This document shows, piece after piece, positions 44,644 to 55,111 of a stretch of DNA of 64,000 nt; position 1 is the first letter of the stretch; each line of letters opens with the position of its first letter. The DNA is from Verpa conica. Lineage: Eukaryota; Ascomycota; Pezizomycetes; Pezizales; Morchellaceae. A model generated the notes under the pieces. That model was not told the origin of the DNA. It searched no databases and was given only the letters and a program-made list of their open reading frames with translations. A program made the position numbers and the translations under genes. The DNA is taken from positions 2,294,001 to 2,358,000 of the forward strand of contig JAUFSD010000001.1 of NCBI GenBank assembly GCA_033030425.1, given 5' to 3'.

Positions 44644-45981
44644 ATGAGATCTTCGTTCGCATCGCGTCGCCCAAAGGCTAGGAAGATTGGGGCTGATGAG
44701 AATGAAGGGGAGGAGGATAGTTCTTTTAAAAAAACAACAGAGCAATCTACAGAAGGTACCTTAAATCCCCCAATTCAATCCCAAATCTTCAAAGCTAACT
44801 CCAACCCCCCCCCCCCCCAAGCTCCTCGTCTAAAAATTACAAAGAAGAAACGTGCCACCCTCCGTCTATCCTTCGGTGGTCCCGAAGCCGAATCTACCCC
44901 CTCCGATGCTACTACAGACTCTGAGCCCTCAGTATTCATACCCAAAAAATCCGCCCTAAGCCGAAGAGCAATCGAGCGAAATGCAGCGCGCAAAACTGGG
45001 CTCGCAGCTGGCGTTGTGGGGATAGACCAGCTAAACGCCACAACAACTGAAAGACCAAGCTACTCGAAAGAATACCTCGAAGAACTAAAAAGCAGCACAC
45101 CTACAGCACCTATACCAGGACCGGTGGAGGATGAAGATTGTGGGGACTACGACATGATCTTGGATGACGACGTAATGGCTGTTGTAGAGAGAGGCAACCA
45201 GAACCAAGGCACCGTCACGAAATTTATGGATGCCGCTCCAACTGGAACAACTGGGATTATGGATGAAGGTCTCGTTCGCATCCTCAAAGCCCGACGTGCA
45301 GAAAAAGTAACGCGAACAAAAGCGGGTAATTTTATCTCACTCGATGGTGACTCGGATGACAACTCTAATGAGATACTTCTCAAGAGTAAGAAGAAAAAGA
45401 CACGGCTAGTACCACTTGACGAAGACGAAGAAATGGAGAAATATATAGAGGACGAACGGATTGTCCTCGGTGGTAAATCTGCTCAACGAACACAGGACCG
45501 TATCCGCCGCCAGGGGATTCGAGACGCAATCGACGAAGCAGAAGGAGTAGTCTCTGACGCTGACTCTGACGTCTCCAAGGACAGTCTGGTGGAAGAATGG
45601 GAACGTGATCAGATCAGGAAAGGTGCATTCTCGTCAAATGCACCTGGGTCAGCAGCATCAGACCTTGAGCTATTAACACGGCAGCCACAAAATGTGACAC
45701 CGTTACCTAATTTAAAGGATGTCATGAAGAGGTTACAGGATTCATTAGCGGCGATGGAGTTTAGGAGGGGGGAGACATTGAAGATGGTAGAGAGCTTGCA
45801 AGCGGAAAAGAAGGAGATTGCCGAGAGAGAGGGTATGGTACAAGAGCGGCTGAGAATAGCAGGAGAGGAGTATGAGAAGATGAGGGGAGAACTGGGAATG
45901 GGTGGGGGCGCTGAAGGGGTGGTTAGTAGAGGATTAGAGAGCTTTGGGAATACACCGATTAGAGTTGAGGGGGGCGAGTGA
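44644..45981 (+). CDS. NTR2: Ntr2-like spliceosome disassembly factor (GCFC/NTR2 family)
   Basis: Single exon, 445 residues. Basic, low-complexity N-terminus (MRSSFASRRPKARKIGADEN) with repeated KK and acidic patches; central segment RLVPLDEDEEMEKYIEDERIVLGGKSAQR; then DSLVEEWERDQIRKGAFS and a C-terminal coiled coil (LPNLKDVMKRLQDSLAAMEF to AGEEYEKMRGELG). The features E-x-x-Y-I-E-D-x-R-I-x-L-G and W-E-x-x-Q-I-R-K-G match the NTR2/PAXBP1 (GCFC) group. In yeast Ntr1-Ntr2 recruits the helicase Prp43 to release the excised-intron lariat. A 14-base run of C at about 44805-44818 encodes PPPP within the N-terminus. Confidence 0.85.
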   Translation: MRSSFASRRPKARKIGADENEGEEDSSFKKTTEQSTEGTLNPPIQSQIFKANSNPPPPQAPRLKITKKKRATLRLSFGGPEAESTPSDATTDSEPSVFIPKKSALSRRAIERNAARKTGLAAGVVGIDQLNATTTERPSYSKEYLEELKSSTPTAPIPGPVEDEDCGDYDMILDDDVMAVVERGNQNQGTVTKFMDAAPTGTTGIMDEGLVRILKARRAEKVTRTKAGNFISLDGDSDDNSNEILLKSKKKKTRLVPLDEDEEMEKYIEDERIVLGGKSAQRTQDRIRRQGIRDAIDEAEGVVSDADSDVSKDSLVEEWERDQIRKGAFSSNAPGSAASDLELLTRQPQNVTPLPNLKDVMKRLQDSLAAMEFRRGETLKMVESLQAEKKEIAEREGMVQERLRIAGEEYEKMRGELGMGGGAEGVVSRGLESFGNTPIRVEGGE

Positions 45982-47320
45982 TGAACTAGAGTGAGATTGG
46001 TGATGACAATGGGAATTTGTATAGTAGAAAAGATATAGCAGACATTAGAAGAGGCCATTTCCTCATGGGTATATTGTAATCTCTGGTTGCGCACATCCTA
46101 TAACCTATAGGAAACCCCCCCCCCCACTTGGGAAATATATGGCTACTTTTAAAGAAAATTCATTACACAGAGTTAGATTCACCAGTAATATCCCGTTACG
46201 CATGGCACTTACAAAATTCCATGACTTTCTCTGGCTCGGCATTTAGCACTTCCGATCTATGTATGGCGTAAACTGTAAAGTCTTATGTTAAAAGGGTAGG
46301 TAGTATGGAAGCGTAAATCGGTCAAAAGTATTTTTCCCGCCGGTGGTAAATTAAAGTACAAAAACGCTAGATTCCAGCGCTTGTGCATGCTCTTTTCACT
46401 GAATTTAGCACCCTGTACTTGAGTCAAAACTAATTTATTGAGACAGGTGCTTAGACATTAGTGATAGTGGCTTACCTCTCTAGTGGCTTAGTGACTTTGC
46501 TACCTAATTAAATTAACTAGTGCTAGTTAGGAGTGTTTGACATAAATACATTAAGGTGCTGGAATCTAGTGTTTTTGTACTTTAATTTACCACTGGCGGG
46601 AAAAATACTTTTGACCGATTTACGCTTCCGTACAGGTAGAGTATTCGGCATGCTCATGATATGATAACTATAAACTATTTTTTTTTTTTTAAATCAAATC
46701 ATTATTGATTTCTGGGTACATAATGTGACATGCAGTTATAAACTATGGCCTGAATAACTATAAACTATATGTATGTTATAATATATATACAGCCTACCCA
46801 AGTAATCGCACTACATGGCCAGGGCCCCCGGGAAGATCTCAAACTTGTGCAAGGTAAGACCCAGGAGGTTCAAAATAAATAAACCTCTTTGGCCAATATT
46901 TGAAGAGTCTGATAGACAATAAAAGATTCATCATATAAGCAAGCTATATCTATAGTGATTCAATACCCTTAATGTAAAAGTAATCGAGACCAACCTAAGG
47001 ATATAATTAAGGTCATAAGATATCACTCGACTATTTTACAGCACGGGATGCATATAGCCAAGTTGAGCTCAAAAACCCACTAAATTAACTTAAACACGGA
47101 TTAAACAGATAGAAGATAGTGGAAAATAGTATTCAAAGGATGAAAAGAGTAGAGGGCCAAGGAATAAGAGCTTTCGAATGTGTCCTTAGCACTCGATTCC
47201 CCTTTATTTATATCCCCCCCAAGAAACAAAATTCCATATTAGTATCATCGTAAGTAAGACATAATTTCTTTCCGCTCTCCCATAAGATCTCTCACGCTCC
47301 TTCAAAGGTATTCTCCCCAC
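45982..47320. other. Intergenic region with a MITE-like element
   Basis: Contains the element at 46303-46633 and a region at about 46690-46757 resembling one at about 26907-26967. AT-rich, with a poly-C run at about 46118. No gene was seen. Confidence 0.5.
46303..46633. mobile_element. MITE-like element, about 331 bp, about 75-bp TIRs
   Basis: The left arm (46303-46379) reads GTATGGAAGCGTAAATCGGT, CAAAAGTATTTTTCCCGCCG, GTGGTAAATTAAAGTACAAA, AACGCTAGATTCCAGC. The right arm (about 46558-46633) is its inverted complement with only three substitutions. AGGTA lies directly outside both ends, a likely 5-bp target-site duplication. Arms cover nearly half of the element and the interior is noncoding. 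Confidence 0.82.
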
Positions 47321-49108
47321 TCAATGGAACCAGTATCGTGGCCTGGCCGGCTCTGCGGGAACCCCCTGAACAGGCATAGTTGTAATAATTGGTGCGTTTC
47401 CACCGGTGTAGAATGGATCTTGGGCAACATAATCTATAGCTGGGACTGCTGGAATAACACCACCGGTACTAGTCAGAGGACGTACCCCTGTTCGAAGTAA
47501 TCCATGTACAGGTTCGCAGGTGATCGGGAATGGGAACATAGCAGTGCCTACACCAGTAAAAGGGTTCTCTTGGATCGCTGTAGCATCCCATTTGGCCCAA
47601 TAGCCAATTTGGGGTGGTATACCCGCGATTAAAGGACCAGGACCATTATAATACCTTTCCTCTTGTATATTCTCAATATGTAGCTCCTCGAGGTTAGGGA
47701 ATGGCATGAGAGCACCCGGTGGGAAAAGGCTCTGATCAAACATTTCCAACAAAGCAGCCCATGGACTTATACCAGCGAGGGTCATATCTCCATGAAATGA
47801 ACCGCGTAGATTTTGCAAGTGACAGACCTTGAGTGTTCTGCTCATTCCCTGCAGGAAATCATGGAGAAGCTGAAGGTTTTGGAAAGTAAAACTGCTAATC
47901 TTCAAGTTGGTAATAATATGTCTGATGCTTGGCATAGCCATTACAAATCCCGGAGGGCACCAAAAGGCCTCCCAATATGGCATAGAATTATTGGCTACTA
48001 ATTCGAAGTGTTGTAAAGTCTGTACGCCTGGGGCTCTACTGAATAGCTCGGAAAAAAATTCTGGGAGAAACAGCATTTGTGGTGTTGGGTTAGGTGCCGT
48101 TAGACAACCCAAGAGTGTATCACGATCCACAACATAGTACCGTTCACCCATTGCTTCTCTACCATGATGGCCTTTTAGCACACCACTGACATGTTCCATA
48201 GCACCCACCTGTAGCTTCAAGGTTTGAAGGTTGTCTGCCAGTAGACCAATCGAAACCGCTGTTGGCGCTGGTATGACACTCGGACCAATATCTATCCAGT
48301 ACTGGCATTCGATATGTGTGAGAGGTCCAGGATCTGCAAGAGGATGGGTGATTTTTCGGAGAACCCAATCAAGTGTCAATGGCTGCGATGGAATAGATTG
48401 GCCGGCTTCTAACTTTGATAGATCCTCGAATTCTTCAATTATTCGAACTAGTGGAGGCGCGAATTGGTTGGCATTCCAGCGGAGGTAGGCACCTATCTTA
48501 TTCCCGAGATCGTCGCTCTCGAGATAGGTGAGTGCATGTAGATGGTTGGTATTCATTTCCCTGATATACGCGGCTTTTTGAATTACCATCGCCGTAATCT
48601 GGGCATTCGTATTTATACCAGACATCCTATATTGATAGTTAGTAAGTCTCGAATAAGAGTGCACGGTTAACCCAGGGTATGTAGCCAATCAAACATATCA
48701 GTCCTTCCCGAGTAGTCTTCAATGATCGAAATTTACATACATATTATGGCGAAGTGAATAATCCGTGTTACAAACTACGTCTCTAGACTGACGACCAGCA
48801 TCCCGGCGGAACCACCTTTGGCCTCCTTCTTGATCGCTCATAACAGAATAGGTGTGAATTCTAAGCGTATCGTTCCAGAGTCTCCACACCCCAATGTTGA
48901 GATTTGGGTCTACAAAGGCAACTATAGTATCTCTAACTAGCCACGTAAAGGCCTGAATGTTATTCTTGCTGAAATAGAGGTCAAATGTGCGTCGTCTGAA
49001 TACCTCTTCTTGACGTAATTCCCTCTGGGCTCTTTTTCTGACAGCTGACGCCGACGCACCGATATAGGCAGCATTGGGATGCGCCGGGAGGGTGATTGGG
49101 AAGGCCAT
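47321..49108 (-). CDS. Conserved-looking protein of unknown function, 2 exons
   Basis: Exons in transcript order: 49108-48741 and 48626-47321. The intron has a GTATGT donor and a textbook TACTAAC branch site 10 bases before its ATATAG acceptor; the phases join (2 to 1) to give 557 residues. N-terminus MAFPITLPAHPNAAYIGASA is followed by a basic helix (VRKRAQRELRQEEVFRRRTF). The larger part contains leucine-rich stretches (LADNLQTLKLQVGAM, FQNLQLLHDFLQGMSRTLKV, HLQNLRGSF, FPNLEELHIENIQ) spaced like irregular leucine-rich repeats seen in fungal F-box/LRR proteins, but no F-box was found. Aromatic and proline-rich C-terminus. No signal peptide or membrane helix. Function not known. Confidence 0.6.
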
Positions 49109-50372
49109 TTCGATGATTGAGGCTTGCTTGAGAACCTCTAGTAAAAAGTTGGTTTTAACTAGACCTCATTATTCTAGACTGCATGTGTCCTTTAAGTATA
49201 CATATTCGACCTAACAAACAACAGAGTGCCTACATTGTTTAGCAAACTTTGGTTGATTACTTGCTATAATCCTTTGTTTATATTCGGGTATCAAACCCGG
49301 CTATTCATTCGCATATTTTGCTTTCCAGGGGGTGGGGGTTAACTCTAAGTGTTGTACAAGTCACAGGGGTTTATATAATTCTTTGTTCTTAGAAGAAGTC
49401 TAGAAAGTGAGGGAGGGAGGAAACCGCTGTAGCAGAGCTAAACATAAATCAGAATCTAAGAACGAGATTGACCTTAACTCACAAGTAATTTTAAAAAGAC
49501 AGACTCATAATATTGAGATTATTTACATCCGAAATTTTTTAAAAATTTAAAAATTTAATTCTTACATCCTAGAATACCTCAGGCTTTAGAGGACCTGTAT
49601 AATAGCGCTTTCTCTACATGGCCTTTGTTATAAAAAAAAGTCGATGGTCAAAATGAGATGTCTTTGTTCCCTGAATCTATTGTTCCCCCGTCTCATGCCC
49701 ACTTTAGCCTCTACTAGTAGCGTACGAGTTAGGTGTTAGCCCTCGGGAGAAACTACCAAACCCGTGTTGAGGTTTCTGCCTTCTCGACGTATTCATAATA
49801 TCATTAATCCCGATATTAGTACTTCGTGAGCCAAAAGGATCAAAGTCTCCATTTTGTAATTGTGTATGCGTGACAAGTGGAATTCTCATGGTTGTCTCTA
49901 AAATTCCTTATTCGGATGGCAGACAATCCTGAAACTTGTGGTCGGCCAGGACAAATGTGTCTGAAAGAAATATAGAACAAGTAAAAGAAATTCTAGCCAT
50001 AGTATTAATGATACGTGATATAGAATTACACCACGAATTTTTCTGTATACCCCATAGTAGAAAGAAATGACAAGAAAGAACGATATCTAAAAACCGGATA
50101 TTATCTAGCTGTGAGGCTTGTACGAGTACATACAGACCTGTTAGTAGTGTCATCTATTTTGGCTCAAAGAAATTGCGTCTTTAAAATCTTCTAATCCCTG
50201 ATTTCACTTATAATATGATTCTAACTAGTCTGATAACAAAGGAAGGTGATGAAAGTACATAACATCAGAATCACATGCTATATGTAGTGAACCTCCGTAT
50301 AGCCCAGACAATCTATCAAACCCAAAACTCCGCATGCAAAACAGGTCCTTGACCTATCTATCAAGTCTCAGT
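49109..50372. other. Intergenic region, no firmly supported gene
   Basis: About 1.26 kb. Two small minus-strand frames (49704-49889 and 49908-50153) lie here; the first has moderately coding-like composition but no recognisable motif. Confidence 0.4.
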
Positions 50373-52707
50373 CTAGTACTCTAAAACCACCTCGCCACTC
50401 TCCCCAGGTTTATCCAAATCCATCCTCTGATCCTGGTCCTTCTTTGGCACCTTTGGTCTGACTTGGTATCTCTTTTTCTTTGATTCCATCTCCGCTATCA
50501 TCCATCTCACAAGCTCCCCAGCACACCTCGCATCGATCTTAGAATCGTGACCTTGAGGGGTATCTCCATCAACCTGTATTTTTCTCTCTAGGTGTTTCTC
50601 CACTAGCCACTTGAGCTTGTTTCGCAACGGGAAACCGTTTTTATGAGGAAAGAGAATCGCTGTGTCAATGATCGTTTGATGACACAGGCGCAACGCATTC
50701 AGGTCATTTTCCAGTGCATGGCCGAGGATAGGTGTCTCTGAATTTATATAGCTCAGTAGCAATGACCTTGCTGCTTCAGGGGAAGATAAGATCGGTAAAG
50801 TCTCTTCATTTGTATCATTGCTGGGTATCACTACTAAGGTAGGGTTGATGAAGGAATCTGATGACATAGGCATGGGCGGGTAAGGGCCCGTTTTATGAGG
50901 TGTGGCCTCCATAAGATGTTTTGGGAAAACGCCCGAGTATCGGGAATTGAGATCCAGAATTCCTCCTTGAGGACGAACGAGAGCATCTACAATCACTTCC
51001 CCAGAAGGGAACGCTGTTGCTGTAATGCGGATAAGCTCCATTCCTTGGGTTGTATAGCACATCTCACAATCAAGACATATAGCCCTTTCAATAGATTTTT
51101 TCTTAGGGGTTCTCTCTCCAGGAGATAGGTCCTGTGGGTTCTGAGGGCACGGGGTCTTTACAAACTGCCAGATCGCGGCCAACCGTTTTGCTTCGCTGAC
51201 TTTGTAAACGTGGTTCTCACAAGTGACACACCCGGTCGACTGGCCAACTCTCTGTCGGCAGCAAGTAAATACTTTATCGTTGTCTCTAGGTGCATAGGTT
51301 GAACTTGACCCTATATATAGTTAGGTTAATGTCATCGAACTGTTGGCATATATAAATAGGTAAAAACTTACTTGGCGGCCAAGCAGCCCTTCCCCAGTGA
51401 TAGGTGCAGTTCCCCCCCCCTGCTAATTGTCCATCACTTTCTCTTCTGCCATCAAAAACCTGAAACCTGCTACTGCAACGATCACAAGCTTCCCACCCTC
51501 CGGCAGCTTTCATCCCCTTCGCCGCAACCTCAACTTCCTCAACTGTTGGCGGTTCAAGTATATACCTATATTTCCCAAGTTCTTCAAGGGATTGTATAAT
51601 AGTTCCCAATGCGTTCAGCTCCTCTACAGGACTTAAGCCAGTAACTAGTGGAGGTTTGCTATTATCCATGCCATTATCGACAGCTACACCGTGTATCGTC
51701 ATTGTCCGCTTCCTTTCTTCTTCCTCACGTGCAGTTTGTTTCTTTTTTTCTTCCTGTTCCTTTTGGTAATCCGCAACAGCAGTGTTCTTAAACTTTACAA
51801 TCCTTTTTTTCATGGCTTGCGTGTATATACTTTTCATTTCTCTAGCAACCTTCTCTTCCTCATCCAACGCAAGCCGTAGCATTTCTTGAGGGTCCCCCCT
51901 TCCTTCATGGAGGCGGACATACTCTTTGTGTAGCAGTGTCAACAACTGTAGTCTTATGGCATGGCTCGCAGGAGAAACCGGAACAAGCCTTGGGTTCAAA
52001 GCTAAAGGTTTTTCGGTCTCTCCGGCCCCTTCCGCTTTTCCAGGCTTTGCAGGTGCTACTGCGGTATTCTGGACTGGGCGGGGATGCACACCCAAAGTAG
52101 CTGGTTTTGTAACTGGTACTGACAATGGCAGGGATTTTTTTGAATTCTTTTCAGGTACTGCTATTCTTGATGCGGCGATAGTTTTTGGTGTGGGTGTAGG
52201 GGCTTTCTGCGTAACCGCCAAACTTTTCTTTAGAATCGACTTTGGCCCTACAGCAGCAGAACCAGCGGTCTCAACCTTTGTTTTTGTTCTCTTGACCGCG
52301 GGGGCTGGAGTATCCACTAAGGAAATGCCACCGCTCTTAGAACTGCTCGACGAGATGCTATCCTCGTCATCTGAAAGCCTACGCCTCTTGCTCTCCCTCT
52401 TTTCCTCGCTGTTGCTGCTATTTCCGAAGCCGGTTTGTATAATCTTTCGGAGTCTTGGATCTCCAGATGAGGGCGTGGGCGTTGTATCACGGGTAGTTAC
52501 AAAATTTTTAACAGAGCTTCCTAAGTTCTTTTGGATCCGTGGATCTGTGGATGAGTTTGTTTGAGCTGGCAAAGCTGGCGGCACTGATATTAATGAAGCT
52601 GGTGGGGGAAGGTTGTGTGAGAATAAGCAGTGGGTGACAGTGCAGCTACCCCTAGCTTCGAGAGCAGGGCAAGGAACCTGTTGCCAAAGGGACAACGGGC
52701 GAAACAT
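50373..52707 (-). CDS. REX3: RNA exonuclease 3 (Rex3-like, DEDDh), 2 exons
   Basis: Exons in transcript order: 52707-51372 and 51310-50373, giving 757 residues. The chosen start yields MFRPLSLWQQVPCPALEARG; an in-frame ATG 58 codons upstream would precede this family-typical N-terminus. N-terminal CCCH-like finger (CPALEARGSCTVTHCLFSH), a long disordered Ser/Lys/Pro linker, a central helical region, a Cys-rich zinc-binding segment (CDRCSSRFQVF, CTYHWGRAAWPP, spliced to TCCRQRVGQSTGC) and the exonuclease. Catalytic motifs: Exo I LDCEMC, Exo II ILGHALENDLNALRL, Exo III HDSKIDARCAGELV with the DEDDh His and Asp. Yeast Rex3 trims the 3' ends of MRP RNA and acts with Rex1 and Rex2 on U5 and other small RNAs. 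Divergent from the DJ-1-like gene. Confidence 0.92.
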
Positions 52708-53191
52708 ATTCTGCCCGATAGTGGTGATGAATATTTGCGGATAACAAACAATATAATGATGGCGGTGATGGTGGATAGCTAGTAGAGCGCGTTGAGTTTG
52801 GCAGCGACGAAAGTGGCACAAAACACCTCCACACACGTGATACGACGCCACAACGAATGGATCTACATTCCTGCGGGGCATTCCCTACATTCGTGCTCCC
52901 ACCCTATCTTACTTGAGAACTGATCTCTAAATTCTCCCAAAGGATACTTACAGGGTGGAGTTGAGGATACCTATTGTAGGCAAATATTCCCATGTAGAAG
53001 AGATATGTAGATATCCAGGTTCCCTTTCATCATGACTCAAATGGGATCACATTCTCCCATATAATATATTACTTGCTCACTACGATCACAAGCCTTTCCA
53101 TCGCAAGTTTCAAGTGAGAAAAGACCCTTTTAAGACCCCTCCTCTTCCCTTCAGGTGATATATCCTATTGATTCACACTAAAGCATCCAAA
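52708..53191. promoter_or_regulatory. Divergent promoter region between REX3 and the DJ-1-like gene
   Basis: 484 bp; CT-rich at about 53125-53155 (CCTCCTCTTCCCTTC) before the plus-strand start. No further element was recognised. Confidence 0.4.
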
Positions 53192-53979
53192 ATGCAGAAA
53201 ACCAAAGTGGCCCTCATCGTGTAACCAACCCCTTCCAGTCAGGGCTATACATATCATTCTAACATCACGTAACTAGCTTCAATGGCGTTGAACTCCTCGA
53301 TTTCGCAGGCCCCCTTGAGATCCTCTCCGTTGCAGCCATCCCACCACTCTCCAGTAAAAATCCCCCATTCCCACCAGCAAGTACTACAGCCACACCTCCC
53401 AACCCGGAACGCATGGTTTTCGATGTTTCAATATTATCTGAAACGCCCACCTTCAAGACCTCAAACGGTAAGGGGTATACCATGATGCGGGACATCGACA
53501 TCTTCTCCCCTGCAGGGGATCCGGCGAATTGGGACGTTGTCATCATACCTGGCGGCAGTGGATCGCGGATCGAGATGCGGAACGAAAAATTGTTGAACTG
53601 GATACGCTCATTCACACGCTCAAATGTGGGCATGGTTAGCGGGAAGAGGAAGGTGATTATGAGCGTTTGCACAGGGAGTTTGATTCTTGCTACTACAGGG
53701 ATTTTGGATGGGATGAAGCTCACTACTCATCACCATGTGAGAACTTTGCTCAAGGAGTTGGTCGAGGATCATGGCGGAAGTGCTGAAGTAGTCGAGGATA
53801 GAGTTGTCGAACAAGTATTGAAGGGAGGTAAGGAAGATTTGGGGGTTGACGTTATTACTAGTGGGGGGGTATCTAGTGGGATTGACGGAGCGCTGTATTT
53901 GGTGAAGAAATTGATTGGATCTGAGTGCGCTAGTGGTACTGCTGCTTGGATTGAGTATGATTGGAAGGATAGCTACTAA
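53192..53979 (+). CDS. DJ-1/PfpI-family protein, 2 exons
   Basis: Exons 53192-53220 and 53277-53979 give 243 residues. Reads MQKTKVALIVFNGVELLDFA then GPLEILSVAAIPPLS. Flavodoxin-like fold with the nucleophile elbow VIMSVCTGSLILATTGILDG (Cys at about residue 158), the T-T-H-H motif directly after it, and an early acidic residue in VELLDFAGPLE. This CTGS-x-x-L-A-x-x-G-(L/I)-L-x-G-x-x-x-T-x-H pattern belongs to the AraC-type/isonitrile-hydratase-like subgroup rather than to glyoxalase-type DJ-1, but there is no helix-turn-helix domain here. A cytosolic stress or small-molecule hydratase role is likely; the substrate is unknown. Two insertions (STTATPPNPERM and HGGSAEVVEDRVVEQVLKGG) are fungal-type loops. 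Confidence 0.88.
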
Positions 53980-54231
53980 GGGTACACCTTCCCTAGGAAA
54001 ATGTAACCTAAGTACACAAACAGATATAGAGGCACATGTAAGTGTGCGAACAGTATAGCTAAGGCTTTTTTCTCTTAATAACAGAAAATTCTTTGAATCC
54101 CATGGTACCCTAAAAATACAACTCATACCTTTCTCTAACGCTTAAAATCCAACACAAGAGGACTCCACATACGTTAAAGGGAATAAGAAATACATGTATA
54201 CTAAAACAAGCACTATCAAGAGCTATACCTT

Positions 54232-55111
54232 TTAGCCCCTACTTGGATCCTCTACCTCTGGAACTCTCTCACTCGCGTTCAATAAATCAAAAGTATTATT
54301 GCTATCACCTATATTTCCACCACTGTGTCCTATTCCTTGGTCCTGCCTTGTTGCCTGTCCAGCCATATGAACTGCTGCAGCCCGACCCGGGTTATTAGGG
54401 CCACCGATATCGGTGGTTAAATGTGTGTCTTTAGAAACCTTGGACCAATCTAAACCAGGTTCCAATGTCTCTGTGGAATTGGTAGTGTTGGGAACTTTGT
54501 TCTTAAGAGTTTCATAGTCCCTAGTGTCATTGCTGCTGCCATCAGCACCAGCAGTATGACGGGACCCTCGTCCTTCAGTGCCAGAACTATCACCCCCTCC
54601 AGAATATTTCAACGCACTTAACCCTCCGCTAGAGTTCGTCTCCATTATATTTCTATCTGGGTGGCTAGCTTTTTCGGAACCAAGATCTTCCTTCTTCCCA
54701 TGGAGCACATGCACACTTCCGCCTTCAGTGGGGTCGACGGTAAATGTTGCAGCAGACCCGCGGACGCCTGAAATCCCGGTTGGGTTCCCGGCTGAGAAGG
54801 AACCTCCGGAGCGCAGTGATTCAGCAGCGAGAGAGTCTTTGGCAACAGGGCCGCTATTCTCAAGCTTGGGGTCACGACAGCCCGCTGAGTCCGTAGTCAC
54901 TTTCTGACCATGGGTAGGATTGCTCTGTGATTGACATTCCACATCAGAATGGTTGTGAGGAGGGTCTGGGGGGAAGGTGATATGCGCGAACGGAACTGGA
55001 CGGTGGTGTGGAGAGTGAGTGGGGTAGTAGGGTGAATGAGAGGAGATTGATGCGTAGTAGGCTACAAAGTTCATTGGCATATTGGAAAGGTACCTTGTGT
55101 GTTGATGACAT
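54232..55111 (-). CDS. Fungal low-complexity protein with ESLRSGG motif, 2 exons
   Basis: Preferred model in transcript order: 55111-55094 (MSSTHK) and 54924-54232, 236 residues, using a GTACCT donor and a TCACAG acceptor. It joins as MSSTHKSNPTHGQKVTTDSA. The alternative is an unspliced frame from 55080 whose first 50 residues look noncoding. The core is VAKDSLAAESLRSGGSFSAG, then long Gly/Ser/Thr/Asn-rich stretches, and a C-terminal block (GGPNNPGRAAAVHMAGQATR, IGHSGGNIGDSNNTFDLLNA). From memory, a group of fungal proteins of unknown function shares the order S-L-A-A-E-S-x-x-S-G-G-x-F followed later by N-D-P-G-R-x-A and a short C-terminal motif. Intrinsically disordered; a stress-protection role is a guess only. 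Confidence 0.6.

Noticed and set aside
49280..49305. B-box-like word near GGGTATCAAACCCGG, possible tRNA
   Set aside because: No acceptor stem, anticodon arm or A box could be laid out around it. I found no tRNA or rRNA gene in the window.
49704..50153. Two small minus-strand frames that might form a short gene
   Set aside because: A possible splice exists but no family, and the second frame looks noncoding.
52708..52881. 58-residue N-terminal extension of REX3
   Set aside because: MFRPLSLWQQVPCP is the family-like start; the upstream residues look like translated leader.
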